From Caulobacter henricii (GTDB taxonomy: Bacteria; Pseudomonadota; Alphaproteobacteria; Caulobacterales; Caulobacteraceae), in NCBI RefSeq assembly GCF_001414055.1, contig NZ_CP013002.1, positions 266,501 to 330,500 on the forward strand: DNA of 64,000 bases, read 5' to 3'. Each line of letters starts with the position of its first letter. The first letter of the stretch is position 1. Under the pieces are notes generated by a model, which was not told the origin of the DNA, did not search any database, and was given only the letters and a program-made list of their open reading frames with translations. The translations under genes and the position numbers were made by a program. Of this stretch, positions 19,199 through 27,761 are shown piece after piece.

Positions 19199-19783
19199 GT
19201 GCCCGTGCCGACCCTACTGCAGCTGTTTCGCAGCCGGCCTGGCCTGAAGCTCCAGGGTAATGGTGTCTATCTGCGTCCACCGCGCCTGTCCGACCATCGG
19301 GACTGGGCTGACCTGAGGCGACGCTCGCGCAGCTTCCTTGAGCCCTGGGAGCCGACCTGGCAGGAGGGCGACCTGGGACGCAGCGCTTTCCGCGCCCGCC
19401 TCGGGGCCTATGCCCGAGAGCTTGAGACCGGCGAGGCCTGGCCGTTCTTCGTGTTCCGCAAGAGCGACGACGCCCTGATCGGGGCAGTGCGGCTGTTCCA
19501 TGTCCGGCGAGGGGTCTCGCTGAGCGGCACGATCGGCTACTGGCTGGGCCAGCCCTATGTTCGGCAAGGCCATATGAGCGACGCGGTTTCCGCCGTCGTT
19601 CGCTTCGCCTTCGATGGCCTGGGCCTTCATCGCCTCGAGGCCGCCTGCATGCCGGAAAACACCCCTTCGGCCGCTCTTCTGCTCAAATGCGGTTTTTCCG
19701 AAGAAGGTTACGCCCCGGCTTATTTGAAAATTAACGGCGAGTGGCGAGATCATCGTCTGTTCGGACTGGTCGCGCGATCCTAG
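19199..19783 (+). CDS. GNAT family N-acetyltransferase (RimJ/RimL-like)
   Basis: A 194-aa protein with YLRPPRLSDHRDWADLR at the start, YWLGQPYVRQGHMSDAV (the acetyl-CoA loop region) and LHRLEAACMPENTPSAALLLKCGFSEEGYA, the RimJ/RimL type C-terminus. Such enzymes acetylate ribosomal-protein N-termini or small molecules; the substrate here cannot be told. GTG 19199 is used as the start, and GTG 19205 is a possible alternative. It probably belongs to the thrC operon. Confidence 0.88.
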   Translation: MPVPTLLQLFRSRPGLKLQGNGVYLRPPRLSDHRDWADLRRRSRSFLEPWEPTWQEGDLGRSAFRARLGAYARELETGEAWPFFVFRKSDDALIGAVRLFHVRRGVSLSGTIGYWLGQPYVRQGHMSDAVSAVVRFAFDGLGLHRLEAACMPENTPSAALLLKCGFSEEGYAPAYLKINGEWRDHRLFGLVARS

Positions 19784-19827
19784 CGCGCGGTCCGTGCAAA
19801 AACGCCGATGTGGCGTTGGGATCGGGT

Positions 19828-21495
19828 ATGTCGTTTCGGGCTACGGACCGCAGGATCTGGGACACGACCGCCACGCTGGAAGCGTTGGGTGCGGCCGATG
19901 TGGCCCTGTGGGTCTGGGAGCCCGAGGCCGACCGCCTGAGGATCAATGGCGCGGCCCGCGCCCTTGGCCTCGGCCCCCTGGCCCCGGAATGCTCCTCGGC
20001 TGCCTTCCGCGCCCTGGCCCTGCCGCAGGATCGCGCCCAGGCCGAGGACGTCCTGAAGGTCCGCGAGCCGGGCTCGGAAGTCATGGCCCGTCTGCGCCTG
20101 CGCGGGTCCGAGACCTGCATCTGGCGGGGCGTCTGGCTGGAGGAGGGGGTCCGCGCTGCCGGCGTCGTCGCTCCCGAAGTGAAATTCGCCGCCTCGGGCC
20201 GCTGTGACCTGACCGGCCTGCTGGATCGCCGCAGCTTCATCGCCCGCGCCCGCGAACGTCTGCGCCATGAGGGTGTGCATGAACTGGTGGTCGCCGATGT
20301 CGATCGCCTGCGCCGCCTGAACGAGGCCCTGGGCCACGAACGCGCCGATCTGGTGCTGGCCGCCCTCGGCTCGCGCCTGGCCGCCGCCTTTCCGACCGGC
20401 TCGATCCTGGGCCGGATCGGCGAGGACGAGTTTGCCGTGCTGTGCGAGCCGCGGGGCTTCGAGCCCGCCGAGCTGCTGCGCAATGCCCTGGAACAGCCGC
20501 TGCGGGTCGCCGGCTTTGATATCCACCCGACCCTGTCGATCGGGGCCGTCAATGCCGAGGGCGGCGAGGATGCGCCCGAGGCGACCGAACTTCTGCGTCG
20601 GGCCGAACTGGCCGTCGAGGCCGCCTCGGCCGCCGGTCGCGGCGGGGCCGCCGCCTATGGCCGGTCGATGGAAACCGACGGCCTGTCGCGTCTGGCGCTC
20701 GAGGCCGATCTGCGCGGAGCCATAGCTCGCGGCGAGATCACCCCCTATTTCCAGCCGGTCGTACGCCTGTCGACCGGGGCCCTGTCGGGCTTCGAAGCCC
20801 TGGCCCGCTGGCTGCACCCGCGCCGGGGCATGCTGCCGCCCGACGAGTTCCTCCCGCTGATCGAGGAAATGGGCCTGATGAGCGAGCTGGGCGAGCACAT
20901 GATGCGCACCGCCGGCGCGCAGCTGGCCGCCTGGCGTCGCAGCCATCCGGCCGTCGGGGCCCTCACCGTCAGCGTCAACCTGTCGACTGGCGAGATCGAC
21001 CGTCCCGGCCTGGTCCATGACGTGGCCCAGGTGCTGAAGATCAACAACCTGCCGCGCGGGGCCCTGAAGCTCGAGGTCACCGAAAGCGACATCATGCGCG
21101 ATCCGGAACGGGCTGCCGTGATCCTCAAGACCCTGCGCGACGCCGGCGCCGGCCTGGCCCTGGATGACTTCGGCACCGGCTTCTCGTCGCTGCAATATCT
21201 GACGCGCCTGCCGTTCGACACCCTGAAGATCGACCGCTATTTCGTCCGCACCATGGGCGGCAATCCGGGTTCGGCCAAGATCGTCCGCTCGGTGGTCAAG
21301 CTGGGCCAGGACCTGGATCTGGAAGTGGTGGCCGAAGGCGTCGAGAACGCCGAAATGGCCGCCGCCCTGCAGGCGCTGGGCTGCGACTACGGCCAGGGCT
21401 TCGGCTACGCCCCGGCCCTGTCGCCGCAGGAGGCCGAGGTCTATCTGAACGAGGCCTATGTCGATGGCGCGGCGCCGGTGAAGGCGCGGGGCTGA
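19828..21495 (+). CDS. pdeA: PdeA-type cyclic-di-GMP phosphodiesterase (PAS-GGDEF-EAL)
   Basis: A 555-aa protein. A PAS-like N-terminal domain (about 1-115) is followed by a GGDEF domain whose active-site loop reads GEDEF (about 198-202), then a complete EAL domain. EAL catalytic residues are all seen: EALARW, VNLS, EVTESD, LDDFGTGFSS, LKIDR and AEGVE. This matches C. crescentus PdeA (CC3396), where GEDEF binds GTP and activates the phosphodiesterase. The last residues are ...KARG. In C. crescentus a terminal Arg-Gly is, as I recall, needed for CpdR-dependent ClpXP degradation at the swarmer-to-stalked transition. I chose ATG 19828 (MSFRATDRR); the frame extends to 19741 inside the GNAT gene. 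Confidence 0.9.
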   Translation: MSFRATDRRIWDTTATLEALGAADVALWVWEPEADRLRINGAARALGLGPLAPECSSAAFRALALPQDRAQAEDVLKVREPGSEVMARLRLRGSETCIWRGVWLEEGVRAAGVVAPEVKFAASGRCDLTGLLDRRSFIARARERLRHEGVHELVVADVDRLRRLNEALGHERADLVLAALGSRLAAAFPTGSILGRIGEDEFAVLCEPRGFEPAELLRNALEQPLRVAGFDIHPTLSIGAVNAEGGEDAPEATELLRRAELAVEAASAAGRGGAAAYGRSMETDGLSRLALEADLRGAIARGEITPYFQPVVRLSTGALSGFEALARWLHPRRGMLPPDEFLPLIEEMGLMSELGEHMMRTAGAQLAAWRRSHPAVGALTVSVNLSTGEIDRPGLVHDVAQVLKINNLPRGALKLEVTESDIMRDPERAAVILKTLRDAGAGLALDDFGTGFSSLQYLTRLPFDTLKIDRYFVRTMGGNPGSAKIVRSVVKLGQDLDLEVVAEGVENAEMAAALQALGCDYGQGFGYAPALSPQEAEVYLNEAYVDGAAPVKARG

Positions 21496-21506
21496 TCGGC
21501 GAATAC

Positions 21507-21612
21507 TGGCCCCCTCCGGGCCTTCGGCCCTCCTCCCCCGTAGGGGGAAGATGAGGTCATCCGCCCCCTACGGGGGCGGACGGTCGTGAAGCGACCCGGT
21601 GGGGGCAAGTCG
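21507..21612. repeat. REP/BIME-like intergenic element, copy A
   Basis: The sequence runs from GGCCCCCTCC, through a small GGGCCTTCGGCCC hairpin, to CTCCCCCGTAGGGGGAAGATG. A second CCCCCTACGGGGGCGGACGG arm follows, ending GGGGGCAAGTCG. The whole is an imperfect nested palindrome between the convergent pdeA and yqgE genes, where it may also act as a bidirectional terminator. Related copies lie at 22811, 31411 and 32051. Confidence 0.75.
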
Positions 21613-21621
21613 ACAGAGCCC

Positions 21622-22206
21622 CTAAGCCCGGCCCGCCTGGCTCGACAGGTGATCGGCCGAGATCCCCAGCTTGGCCAGGGCCCGCGTCCATTTGTGGGCG
21701 TGGTCGTCGTCGAACAGCAGCTCCTCGTCGGCGTCGCAGACCAGCCAGATGTTGTCGCGCACCTCCTGCTCCAGCTGGCCGGGGCCCCAGCCGGCATAGC
21801 CCAGGGCCAGGATCGCCCGCCGCGGCTGGCGCTCATGGCTGCCCAGGGCGTCGAGGACGTCGCGGGTGGCGGTCAGGGCCAGGCCATCGTGCAGGGCCAG
21901 GGTCGAATCGGGCGAGTTGAAATCGTCGGTGTGCAGGACAAAGCCCCGCTCCAGCTCCACCGGCCCGCCCATCAGGACGAGATGGCCCGGAGTCCTGATC
22001 TCGGACCGGACCCCCAGCTTGTCGAGCAGTTCAAACACCGTCAGGCCCTCGACCGGGCGATTGACGGTGATGGCCATCGCCTGGTCTTCGTCATGGGCGC
22101 ACATATAGAGGACGGCGCGCTCGAAGCGCTCATCCTCAATGCCCGGCATGGCCACCAGCAGCCGGCCGGTCAGGAAGTCCGCCTCGTCAGGGGTGTCGCG
22201 GTTCAT
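21622..22206 (-). CDS. yqgE: YqgE/AlgH family protein (UPF0301)
   Basis: A 194-aa protein with the DUF179 pattern: FLTGRLLVAMPGIEDERFERAV, YMCAHDEDQAMAITVNRP, LVLMGGPVELERGFVLH and ILALGYAGWGPGQLEQEV. The fold is known, but the biochemical role is not established; AlgH was linked to alginate regulation in Pseudomonas. It converges on pdeA and diverges from the peroxiredoxin gene. Confidence 0.93.
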   Translation of the reverse strand: MNRDTPDEADFLTGRLLVAMPGIEDERFERAVLYMCAHDEDQAMAITVNRPVEGLTVFELLDKLGVRSEIRTPGHLVLMGGPVELERGFVLHTDDFNSPDSTLALHDGLALTATRDVLDALGSHERQPRRAILALGYAGWGPGQLEQEVRDNIWLVCDADEELLFDDDHAHKWTRALAKLGISADHLSSQAGRA

Positions 22207-22255
22207 GGCCTCAGGATCGTGACAGAACGCGACGGTTTCAAGTCGAACCTTTGGC

Positions 22256-22282
22256 TTGGCGCGTTGTCTTCCGACCTATATT
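22256..22282 (+). promoter_or_regulatory. Predicted promoter of the peroxiredoxin gene
   Basis: TTGGCG (22256-22261) and TATATT (22277-22282) with a 15-base spacer resemble the Caulobacter housekeeping promoter form TTGACGS...GCTANAWC. The predicted start leaves a leader of about 30 bases before ATG 22318, which is preceded by AGGACAGG. Confidence 0.45.
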
Positions 22283-22317
22283 CGAATTCCCACCCCCAAA
22301 AGGACAGGACCAGACCC

Positions 22318-22800
22318 ATGACGATCAAGGTTGGCGACACGCTTCCCGCGGCGACTTTCATGACCAGCACGGCCGAAGGGCCTGCACCGGTCACCACCGA
22401 TGACCTGTTCAAGGGCAAGACCGTCGCCCTGTTTGCCGTTCCCGGCGCCTTTACCCCGACCTGTTCGGCCAAGCACCTGCCGGGCTTCAAGGAGCACGCG
22501 GCCGAGTTCAAGGCCAAGGGCGTCGACACCATCGCCTGCGTCTCGGTCAACGACCTGTTCGTGATGAAGGCCTGGGGCAAGGACCAGGGCATCGACGGCG
22601 AAGTGCTGCTGCTGGCTGACGGCAATGGCGACTTCACCCGCGCCGTGGGCCTCGACTTCGACGGCTCCAAGTTCGGCATGGGCTCGCGCTCGCAGCGCTA
22701 TTCCCTGATCGCCAAGGACGGCGTCGTCACCGCGCTGAACGTCGAGGAAGGCGGAGAGTTCAAGGTCTCGTCGGCCGACTACATGCTGGGTCAGCTCTAA
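22318..22800 (+). CDS. Peroxiredoxin (Prx5/AhpC-TSA type)
   Basis: A 160-aa thiol peroxidase of the Prx5 subfamily. The peroxidatic cysteine is C49 in VPGAFTPTCSAKHLPGF. A second cysteine, C74 (IACVSVND), is at the position common to bacterial Prx5/hybrid peroxiredoxins. The conserved SQRYSLIAKDGVV segment follows. It reduces hydrogen peroxide and organic hydroperoxides in the cytoplasm. I chose ATG 22318; the frame extends far upstream but overlaps yqgE. Confidence 0.94.
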   Translation: MTIKVGDTLPAATFMTSTAEGPAPVTTDDLFKGKTVALFAVPGAFTPTCSAKHLPGFKEHAAEFKAKGVDTIACVSVNDLFVMKAWGKDQGIDGEVLLLADGNGDFTRAVGLDFDGSKFGMGSRSQRYSLIAKDGVVTALNVEEGGEFKVSSADYMLGQL

Positions 22801-22810
22801 TTCTTTAGCC

Positions 22811-22920
22811 ACTCGCCCCCTCCTGGCCGCTGCGCAGCCGTCCTCCCCCGCAGGGGGAAGACGGGATCATCTTCCCCCTACGGGGGAGGGGAGCGCCGCA
22901 GGCGCGGAGGGGGCCAGTCT
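22811..22920. repeat. REP/BIME-like intergenic element, copy B
   Basis: CGCCCCCTCCTGG, a GGCCGCTGCGCAGCC hairpin, CCTCCCCCGCAGGGGGAAGACGG, CATCTTCCCCCTACGGGGGA and a final GGCGCGGAGGGGGCCAGT. It fills the gap between the convergent peroxiredoxin and acyl-CoA dehydrogenase genes and could end transcription of both. Confidence 0.75.
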
Positions 22921-22924
22921 TCGC

Positions 22925-24706
22925 CTACGCCCCCAGCATCTCCGGCGTCGTCGCGGCCAGATCCGCCGCGCCCAGGGTGACACCCGCAGCCTGGCCCGGG
23001 ACCTGGGCCAGGACCGTTTCGGCATAGATCCGCGCCAGGGCCAGTTTGGTTCCCAGCCAGCCGGCATCGCCCTCGCCCGCCGCGATCGCGGCCGAAGCGG
23101 CCAGGGCCCCCTTGGCCAGCATCCAGCCGCCGACCACATCGCCCAGCAGTTTCAGATAGGCGGTCGCCCCGCTGAGAGCATCGGGCATGGCCCGCGCCCG
23201 GCGCTCGATCAGCCAGGCCGTGGCGGCGCTGGCGGCGTCCAGGGCGGTCTCCAGGCGTCTGGCCAGGGTGCCGAAGGCCGGATCGCCCGCCGCATTGAGG
23301 GCGTCGATCGTGTCGCGCATGTCGTCCATCAGGTCGCCGATCGCCTGGCCCTCGCCGAGGCTCAGCTTGCGGCCGACCAGATCGATGGCCTGGATGCCGT
23401 TGGTGCCCTCATAGATCGGGGCGATCCGGGCGTCGCGATAGTGCTGGGCCGCGCCGGTTTCCTCGATGAATCCCATGCCGCCGTGGATCTGCACCCCCTG
23501 GGATGCGACCTCGACCCCGATGTCGGTCGACCAGGCCTTGGCGATGGGGGTCAGGAGTTCCTCGCGCAGGCGGGCGGCCGAGCGGTCGGCCTCGGTCGCG
23601 CCATGGCTGGCCAGGTCGGCGGCGACGGCGGTCGACAGGCAGATGCCACGGGCGGCCTCGATCCTGGCCTTCATCAGCATCAGGGTCCGGCGCACGTCCG
23701 GATGGTCGAACAGTCGGGCCGAGGCCTCGCCGGTCCAGGCCGAACGGCCCTGGCGGCGCTCGAGCGAGAAGGCGAGGGCCTGCTGATAGGCGCGCTCGGC
23801 AATGGCCACGCCCTGGGTGCCGACCTGCAGGCGGGCGGCGTTCATCATCGTGAACATGTGGGCCAGGCCCGAGCCCAGCTGGCCGACCAGCTCGGCCTTC
23901 GCGCCCTCGAACAGCATCACGCAGGTGGGCGAGCCGTGAATGCCCAGCTTGTGCTCCAGCCCGCCGGCCCGCAGGGCGTTGGCCGCGCCCAGGGTGCCGT
24001 CAGCCTCGACCAGGACCTTCGGGGCCAGGAACAGGGAGATACCCTTGACGCCGGGCGGGGCATCGGGCGTGCGGGCCAGGACCAGATGGACGATATTGTC
24101 GGCGACGTCGTGATCGCCCCAGGTGATGTAGATCTTCTGGCCGGTGATCGACCAGCCGCCGTCGCCGTCCGGCGTGGCCAGGGTGGTGATCGTGCCGAGG
24201 TCCGAGCCCGACTGCGGTTCGGTCAGGTTCATGGTGCCGGTCCACTCGCCCGAGACCAGGCGGGGCAGGTAGAGGGCCCTCTGGTGGTCGGAGCCGTGAT
24301 GGGCCAGGGCCTCGATGGCTCCCAGGGTCAGCATCGGGCACAGGCCGAAGGCCATGTTGGCGGCATGGACCATCTCGAAGACGCCGATTTCCAGGCTCTT
24401 GGGCAGGCCCTGGCCGCCATGGTCGGGATCGGCCGCCAGGCTGTTCCAGCCGCCTTCGGCGAACTGACGATAGGCCTGGCCAAAGCCCGGGGCGGCGCGG
24501 ACCACGCCGTTTTCCAGGGTCGCCCCGACCAGGTCGCCCTGGCGGTTCAGGGGGGCCAGGATGTCGCCGGCCAGGGCCCCGGCCCCTTCAAGCACCGCCT
24601 CGACCGTGTCGGAATCCGCGTCCGGAAAGGCTCCGGCCAGGCGCTCGAAGCCGGCCGCGTGCCGCAGGGAGAAGGCGATGTCGCGAACGGGCGCTCGGAA
24701 AGTCAT
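22925..24706 (-). CDS. Acyl-CoA dehydrogenase (long, DmdC-like type)
   Basis: A 593-aa flavoprotein. It has the acyl-CoA dehydrogenase N-terminal and middle domains (LTEPQSGSDLGTITTLA, then GQKIYITWGDHD) and the catalytic domain with GIHGSPTCVMLFEGA and YEGTNGIQAIDLVGRKL. An additional C-terminal helical domain is that of the 600-residue subgroup. This subgroup includes DmdC, 3-methylmercaptopropionyl-CoA dehydrogenase, but most members oxidise other acyl-CoAs, so the substrate is open. ATG 24706 was chosen because upstream residues are not family-like. Confidence 0.92.
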   Translation of the reverse strand: MTFRAPVRDIAFSLRHAAGFERLAGAFPDADSDTVEAVLEGAGALAGDILAPLNRQGDLVGATLENGVVRAAPGFGQAYRQFAEGGWNSLAADPDHGGQGLPKSLEIGVFEMVHAANMAFGLCPMLTLGAIEALAHHGSDHQRALYLPRLVSGEWTGTMNLTEPQSGSDLGTITTLATPDGDGGWSITGQKIYITWGDHDVADNIVHLVLARTPDAPPGVKGISLFLAPKVLVEADGTLGAANALRAGGLEHKLGIHGSPTCVMLFEGAKAELVGQLGSGLAHMFTMMNAARLQVGTQGVAIAERAYQQALAFSLERRQGRSAWTGEASARLFDHPDVRRTLMLMKARIEAARGICLSTAVAADLASHGATEADRSAARLREELLTPIAKAWSTDIGVEVASQGVQIHGGMGFIEETGAAQHYRDARIAPIYEGTNGIQAIDLVGRKLSLGEGQAIGDLMDDMRDTIDALNAAGDPAFGTLARRLETALDAASAATAWLIERRARAMPDALSGATAYLKLLGDVVGGWMLAKGALAASAAIAAGEGDAGWLGTKLALARIYAETVLAQVPGQAAGVTLGAADLAATTPEMLGA

Positions 24707-24886
24707 GGGGGCGGGGCTCCGGAGGATCGGTGTTCTGTTTAGGCGCGTGACGCCGTAGCGCCAAGTCGGCGAGGAGTCATGTCCTCGCCTCACGACTTCG
24801 TGATCTCTCGGCCCTTTTTCGCGCCCAAGGGGTTCCTACCTAGGCCTAACCGTAACCGCTTCGATGACAGTTTGGAGATCTAACCG

Positions 24887-25519
24887 ATGATCCGTCCCTT
24901 CGCCTATGCCGCGCTCGCCGCCGCCCTGCTTTCGGCTCCCGCCGCCATGGCCGCACCGGGCGTGACCTCGACCAAGCCCGCTGATCTGCCGGCCGGCGAA
25001 TACAGCCTCGACAAGACCCATGCGGTGCTGACCGCCAAGCTCAAGCACATGGGCTTCTCCAACTACACCCTGCGCTTCACCCGCCTCGATGCCAGCTTCA
25101 CCTATGATCCCAAGGCCCCGGAAGCCTCGAAGATCAATGTCACGGTCGACCCGGCCTCGATCGACACCTCGACCGGTGCCGACGCCTTCGGCCTGAAGTT
25201 CAACAAGGAACTGGCTGGCGACGGCTGGCTGGAAACCGCCAAATATCCGACCATCACCTTCGTCTCGACCAAGGTCGATGTGGGCAACGGCCAGACGGGC
25301 AAGGTCACCGGCGACCTGACCTTCCACGGCGTCACCAAGCCGGTGGTGCTGGATGTCACCTTCAACGGTGTCGGCGGCAGCTTCATGCCTGGCAGCGTCA
25401 AGACCGGCTTCTCGGCCTCGACCACGATCAAGCGTTCGGAATTCGGCGTTTCCAAGTATGTTCCGCTGGTCGGCGACGACGTGACGCTGAACATCGAAGT
25501 CGAGTTCAACAAGAAGTAA
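24887..25519 (+). CDS. Periplasmic YceI family protein
   Basis: A 210-aa protein. It has a clear signal peptide (cleavage near MAA-APG) and then the YceI lipocalin-like fold: GEYSLDKTHAVLTAKLKHMGFSNY, FGLKFNKELAGDGWLETAKYPTITF, GDLTFHGVTKPVVLDVTF, SEFGVSKYVPLVGDDVTL. YceI proteins bind polyisoprenoids. It is 28 bases upstream of a gene that fuses cytochrome b561 with a second YceI domain, so the two are probably co-expressed. Confidence 0.95.
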   Translation: MIRPFAYAALAAALLSAPAAMAAPGVTSTKPADLPAGEYSLDKTHAVLTAKLKHMGFSNYTLRFTRLDASFTYDPKAPEASKINVTVDPASIDTSTGADAFGLKFNKELAGDGWLETAKYPTITFVSTKVDVGNGQTGKVTGDLTFHGVTKPVVLDVTFNGVGGSFMPGSVKTGFSASTTIKRSEFGVSKYVPLVGDDVTLNIEVEFNKK

Positions 25520-25547
25520 GACCGTCAATTCGGATCCGGAGACCCTG

Positions 25548-26831
25548 ATGGCCGCGACACGCACGCGCTACACGACGGTGGCGATCGTTCTTCACTGGCT
25601 GATCGCCGCGGCCATCATCTTCCAGATCATTCTCGGCTGGAGGGCGGGGGACGGTCCCAAGGGACCGACGACCTTCGCCCTCTTCCAGCTGCACAAGTCG
25701 ATCGGCATCACCATCCTGCTGCTCAGCCTGGCGCGGCTGGGCTGGCGGCTGTTCAATCCGCCGCCGCCCGCGCCCGTGGGGCAGCCGAACTGGGAAAAGA
25801 CCGCCTCGCACCTCGTGCATATCGGCTTCTACGTGATCATGATCGGCCTGCCTCTGACGGGCTGGATCCTGGTTTCGGCCAGCAAGATCAACATCCCGAC
25901 CCTGCTGTTCGGGACCATTCCCTGGCCGCATCTGCCGCTGATCCCCGATCTGGCACCGGCGGCCAAGCATGTCTGGCACCAGATCGGCCTGATCGGCCAC
26001 GAGGTGATGGTCAAGCTCACCTATCTGCTGCTGCTTCTGCACCTGGGCGCGGTGGCCAAGCACCAGGTGCTCGATAAGGACGCGGTGTTCGGCAACATGG
26101 CACCGGGGGCGATGCCGGGCCTGAAGGAGCCGCGCGCCTGGCTGGCCGCCGCCGGTCTCGCGGCGGTGATCGCCGCCGGCTATCTCTACATGCCCGGCGT
26201 CAAGCCTGCCGCCCAGCCGGCCGTGGCCGCGGAGCCCGCGCTGGTTACTGCCCCCGTCCCGACAGCAGCGGTGGCGACTGCGCCTGACGCCCCGGCCGCC
26301 GCTTCGGCAACCGCCCCGGCCCCGGTCCTTAAGGATCCCGTCGCCTGGACGGTGAGCAAGGGATCGACCCTGGGCTTTACGGCCTCCTGGTCCGGCGAGG
26401 CGCTGGAGGGCAGCTTCACCCGCTGGACCGCCGACATCCTGTTCTCGCCCGAGGCCCTGGACCGCTCGAAGCTGACGGTCAGCATCGATATGGCCTCGGC
26501 CAAGACCGGCGATGACCAGCGCGACGCCAGCCTTCCCGGCGAGGATTTCTTCGCCACGGCCGCCCATCCCAAGGCGGTGTTCAGCGCCAGCAAGTTCCGC
26601 AAGACCGGCGAGGGCCGGTTCGTCGCCGATGGGACTCTGGACCTGCGCGGCGTCAAGAAGCCGCTCAGCCTGCCGTTCAGCCTCAAGATCGACGGCGACA
26701 CGGCCACGGCGCGCGGTGTAACCACCCTCGACCGGACGACGTTCGGGGTCGGACAGGGTGAATGGGCGAGTACGGATCAGATCGCGGCCAAGGTGAAGGT
26801 CAGCTTCGCCCTGACGGCCAAGCGGAAATAG
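25548..26831 (+). CDS. Cytochrome b561 fused to a YceI domain
   Basis: A 427-aa fusion. Residues about 1-185 form a prokaryotic cytochrome b561 with four helices and heme-ligand histidines in TVAIVLHWLIAA, FQLHKSIGI, HLVHIGFYV and LLLLLHLGAVAKHQ. A fifth helix (AGLAAVIAAGYLYM) and an Ala/Pro-rich linker (about 215-262) lead to a YceI domain (VSKGSTLGFTASWSGEALEG ... TFGVGQGEWASTDQIAAKVKV). The YceI part would lie in the periplasm next to the heme domain. The likely role is electron transfer involving an isoprenoid quinone bound by YceI; this is inference. Confidence 0.92.
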   Translation: MAATRTRYTTVAIVLHWLIAAAIIFQIILGWRAGDGPKGPTTFALFQLHKSIGITILLLSLARLGWRLFNPPPPAPVGQPNWEKTASHLVHIGFYVIMIGLPLTGWILVSASKINIPTLLFGTIPWPHLPLIPDLAPAAKHVWHQIGLIGHEVMVKLTYLLLLLHLGAVAKHQVLDKDAVFGNMAPGAMPGLKEPRAWLAAAGLAAVIAAGYLYMPGVKPAAQPAVAAEPALVTAPVPTAAVATAPDAPAAASATAPAPVLKDPVAWTVSKGSTLGFTASWSGEALEGSFTRWTADILFSPEALDRSKLTVSIDMASAKTGDDQRDASLPGEDFFATAAHPKAVFSASKFRKTGEGRFVADGTLDLRGVKKPLSLPFSLKIDGDTATARGVTTLDRTTFGVGQGEWASTDQIAAKVKVSFALTAKRK

Positions 26832-27757
26832 GCCCTCAAGCGGCGATAGAGGGGGCCGCGCGCGCCCTCGCGGCCGGTGAGCTCGTGCTGCTGCCGACCG
26901 AGACCGTCTATGGCCTGGGTGCCGATGCCGCCAACCCGACCGCCGTGGCGGCGATCTTCGCGGCCAAGGGCCGTCCGCGCTTCAATCCGCTGATCGCCCA
27001 TGTCGCCGACCTGGAGACGGCCGCCCGTATCGCCATGCTGGATGACCGCGCCCTGGCCCTGGCCCAGGCCTTCTGGCCCGGCCCCCTGACCCTGGTCGCG
27101 CCGATCCGGGACACAGAGGCGGTCTGCGACCTGGCCCGGGCGGGGCTCGACACCGTGGCGATCCGCCTGCCGGGACATCCCCTGGCCCGGGCCGTGCTGG
27201 CCGCGTTCGGCGGAGCGGTGGTGGCCCCCTCGGCCAATCGCTCGGGCCGGCCCAGTCCCACCACCCATGCCGACGCCGTCTCCGAGACCGGCGAGGCCTG
27301 TGCGGTCACCCTCGATGGCGGGCCCTGCGAGGTCGGCCTGGAATCCACCGTCGTCGCCGTGCTCGACGGCCCGCCGCGCCTGCTGCGCCCCGGGGCCGTG
27401 ACCCGGGCCCAGCTCGAGGCCGTGGTCGGGCCCCTGGCGGAGGCCGCAGACGACGCCAGGCGCTCACCCGGCCGCATGGCCCTGCACTATGCCCCCGATG
27501 CCCCGGTGCGGATCGACGCCGCCGGGCCGCAGGCGGGCGAGGCCTTCCTGGCCTTCGGTCCGTGGCCGGACGGGGAGGGCGTGTTCAATCTCAGCCCGAC
27601 CGGCGATCTCGCCGAGGCCGCGGCCAAGCTGTTCTCTTATCTCCGAGCCGCTGACCGGACCCATCCGGTGGGCATCGCCGTGGCCACCATTCCCGATCAG
27701 GGCCTGGGCGAGGCGATCAATGACCGTCTGCGCCGCGCCGCCGGGTTCATAGGATAG
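26762..27757 (+). CDS. Sua5/YciO/YrdC family threonylcarbamoyl-AMP synthase
   Basis: A 331-aa two-domain (Sua5-type) protein making threonylcarbamoyl-AMP for the t6A37 modification of ANN-decoding tRNAs. It shows LLPTETVYGLGADAANP, KGRPRFNPLIAHV, PSANRSGRPSPTTHADAV, ESTVVAVLDGPPRLLRPGAV and the C-terminal Sua5 domain beginning RSPGRMALHYAPDAP. The start is uncertain. ATG 26762 overlaps the previous gene by 70 bases, yet no in-frame ATG, GTG or TTG occurs after it until the conserved core. The translated overlap is not family-like. Confidence 0.9.
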   Translation: MGEYGSDRGQGEGQLRPDGQAEIGPQAAIEGAARALAAGELVLLPTETVYGLGADAANPTAVAAIFAAKGRPRFNPLIAHVADLETAARIAMLDDRALALAQAFWPGPLTLVAPIRDTEAVCDLARAGLDTVAIRLPGHPLARAVLAAFGGAVVAPSANRSGRPSPTTHADAVSETGEACAVTLDGGPCEVGLESTVVAVLDGPPRLLRPGAVTRAQLEAVVGPLAEAADDARRSPGRMALHYAPDAPVRIDAAGPQAGEAFLAFGPWPDGEGVFNLSPTGDLAEAAAKLFSYLRAADRTHPVGIAVATIPDQGLGEAINDRLRRAAGFIG

Positions 27758-27761
27758 ACCG

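Noticed and set aside
19741..19827. 29-residue extension of PdeA.
   Set aside because: Lies within the GNAT gene and is not PAS-like; ATG 19828 gives the expected length.
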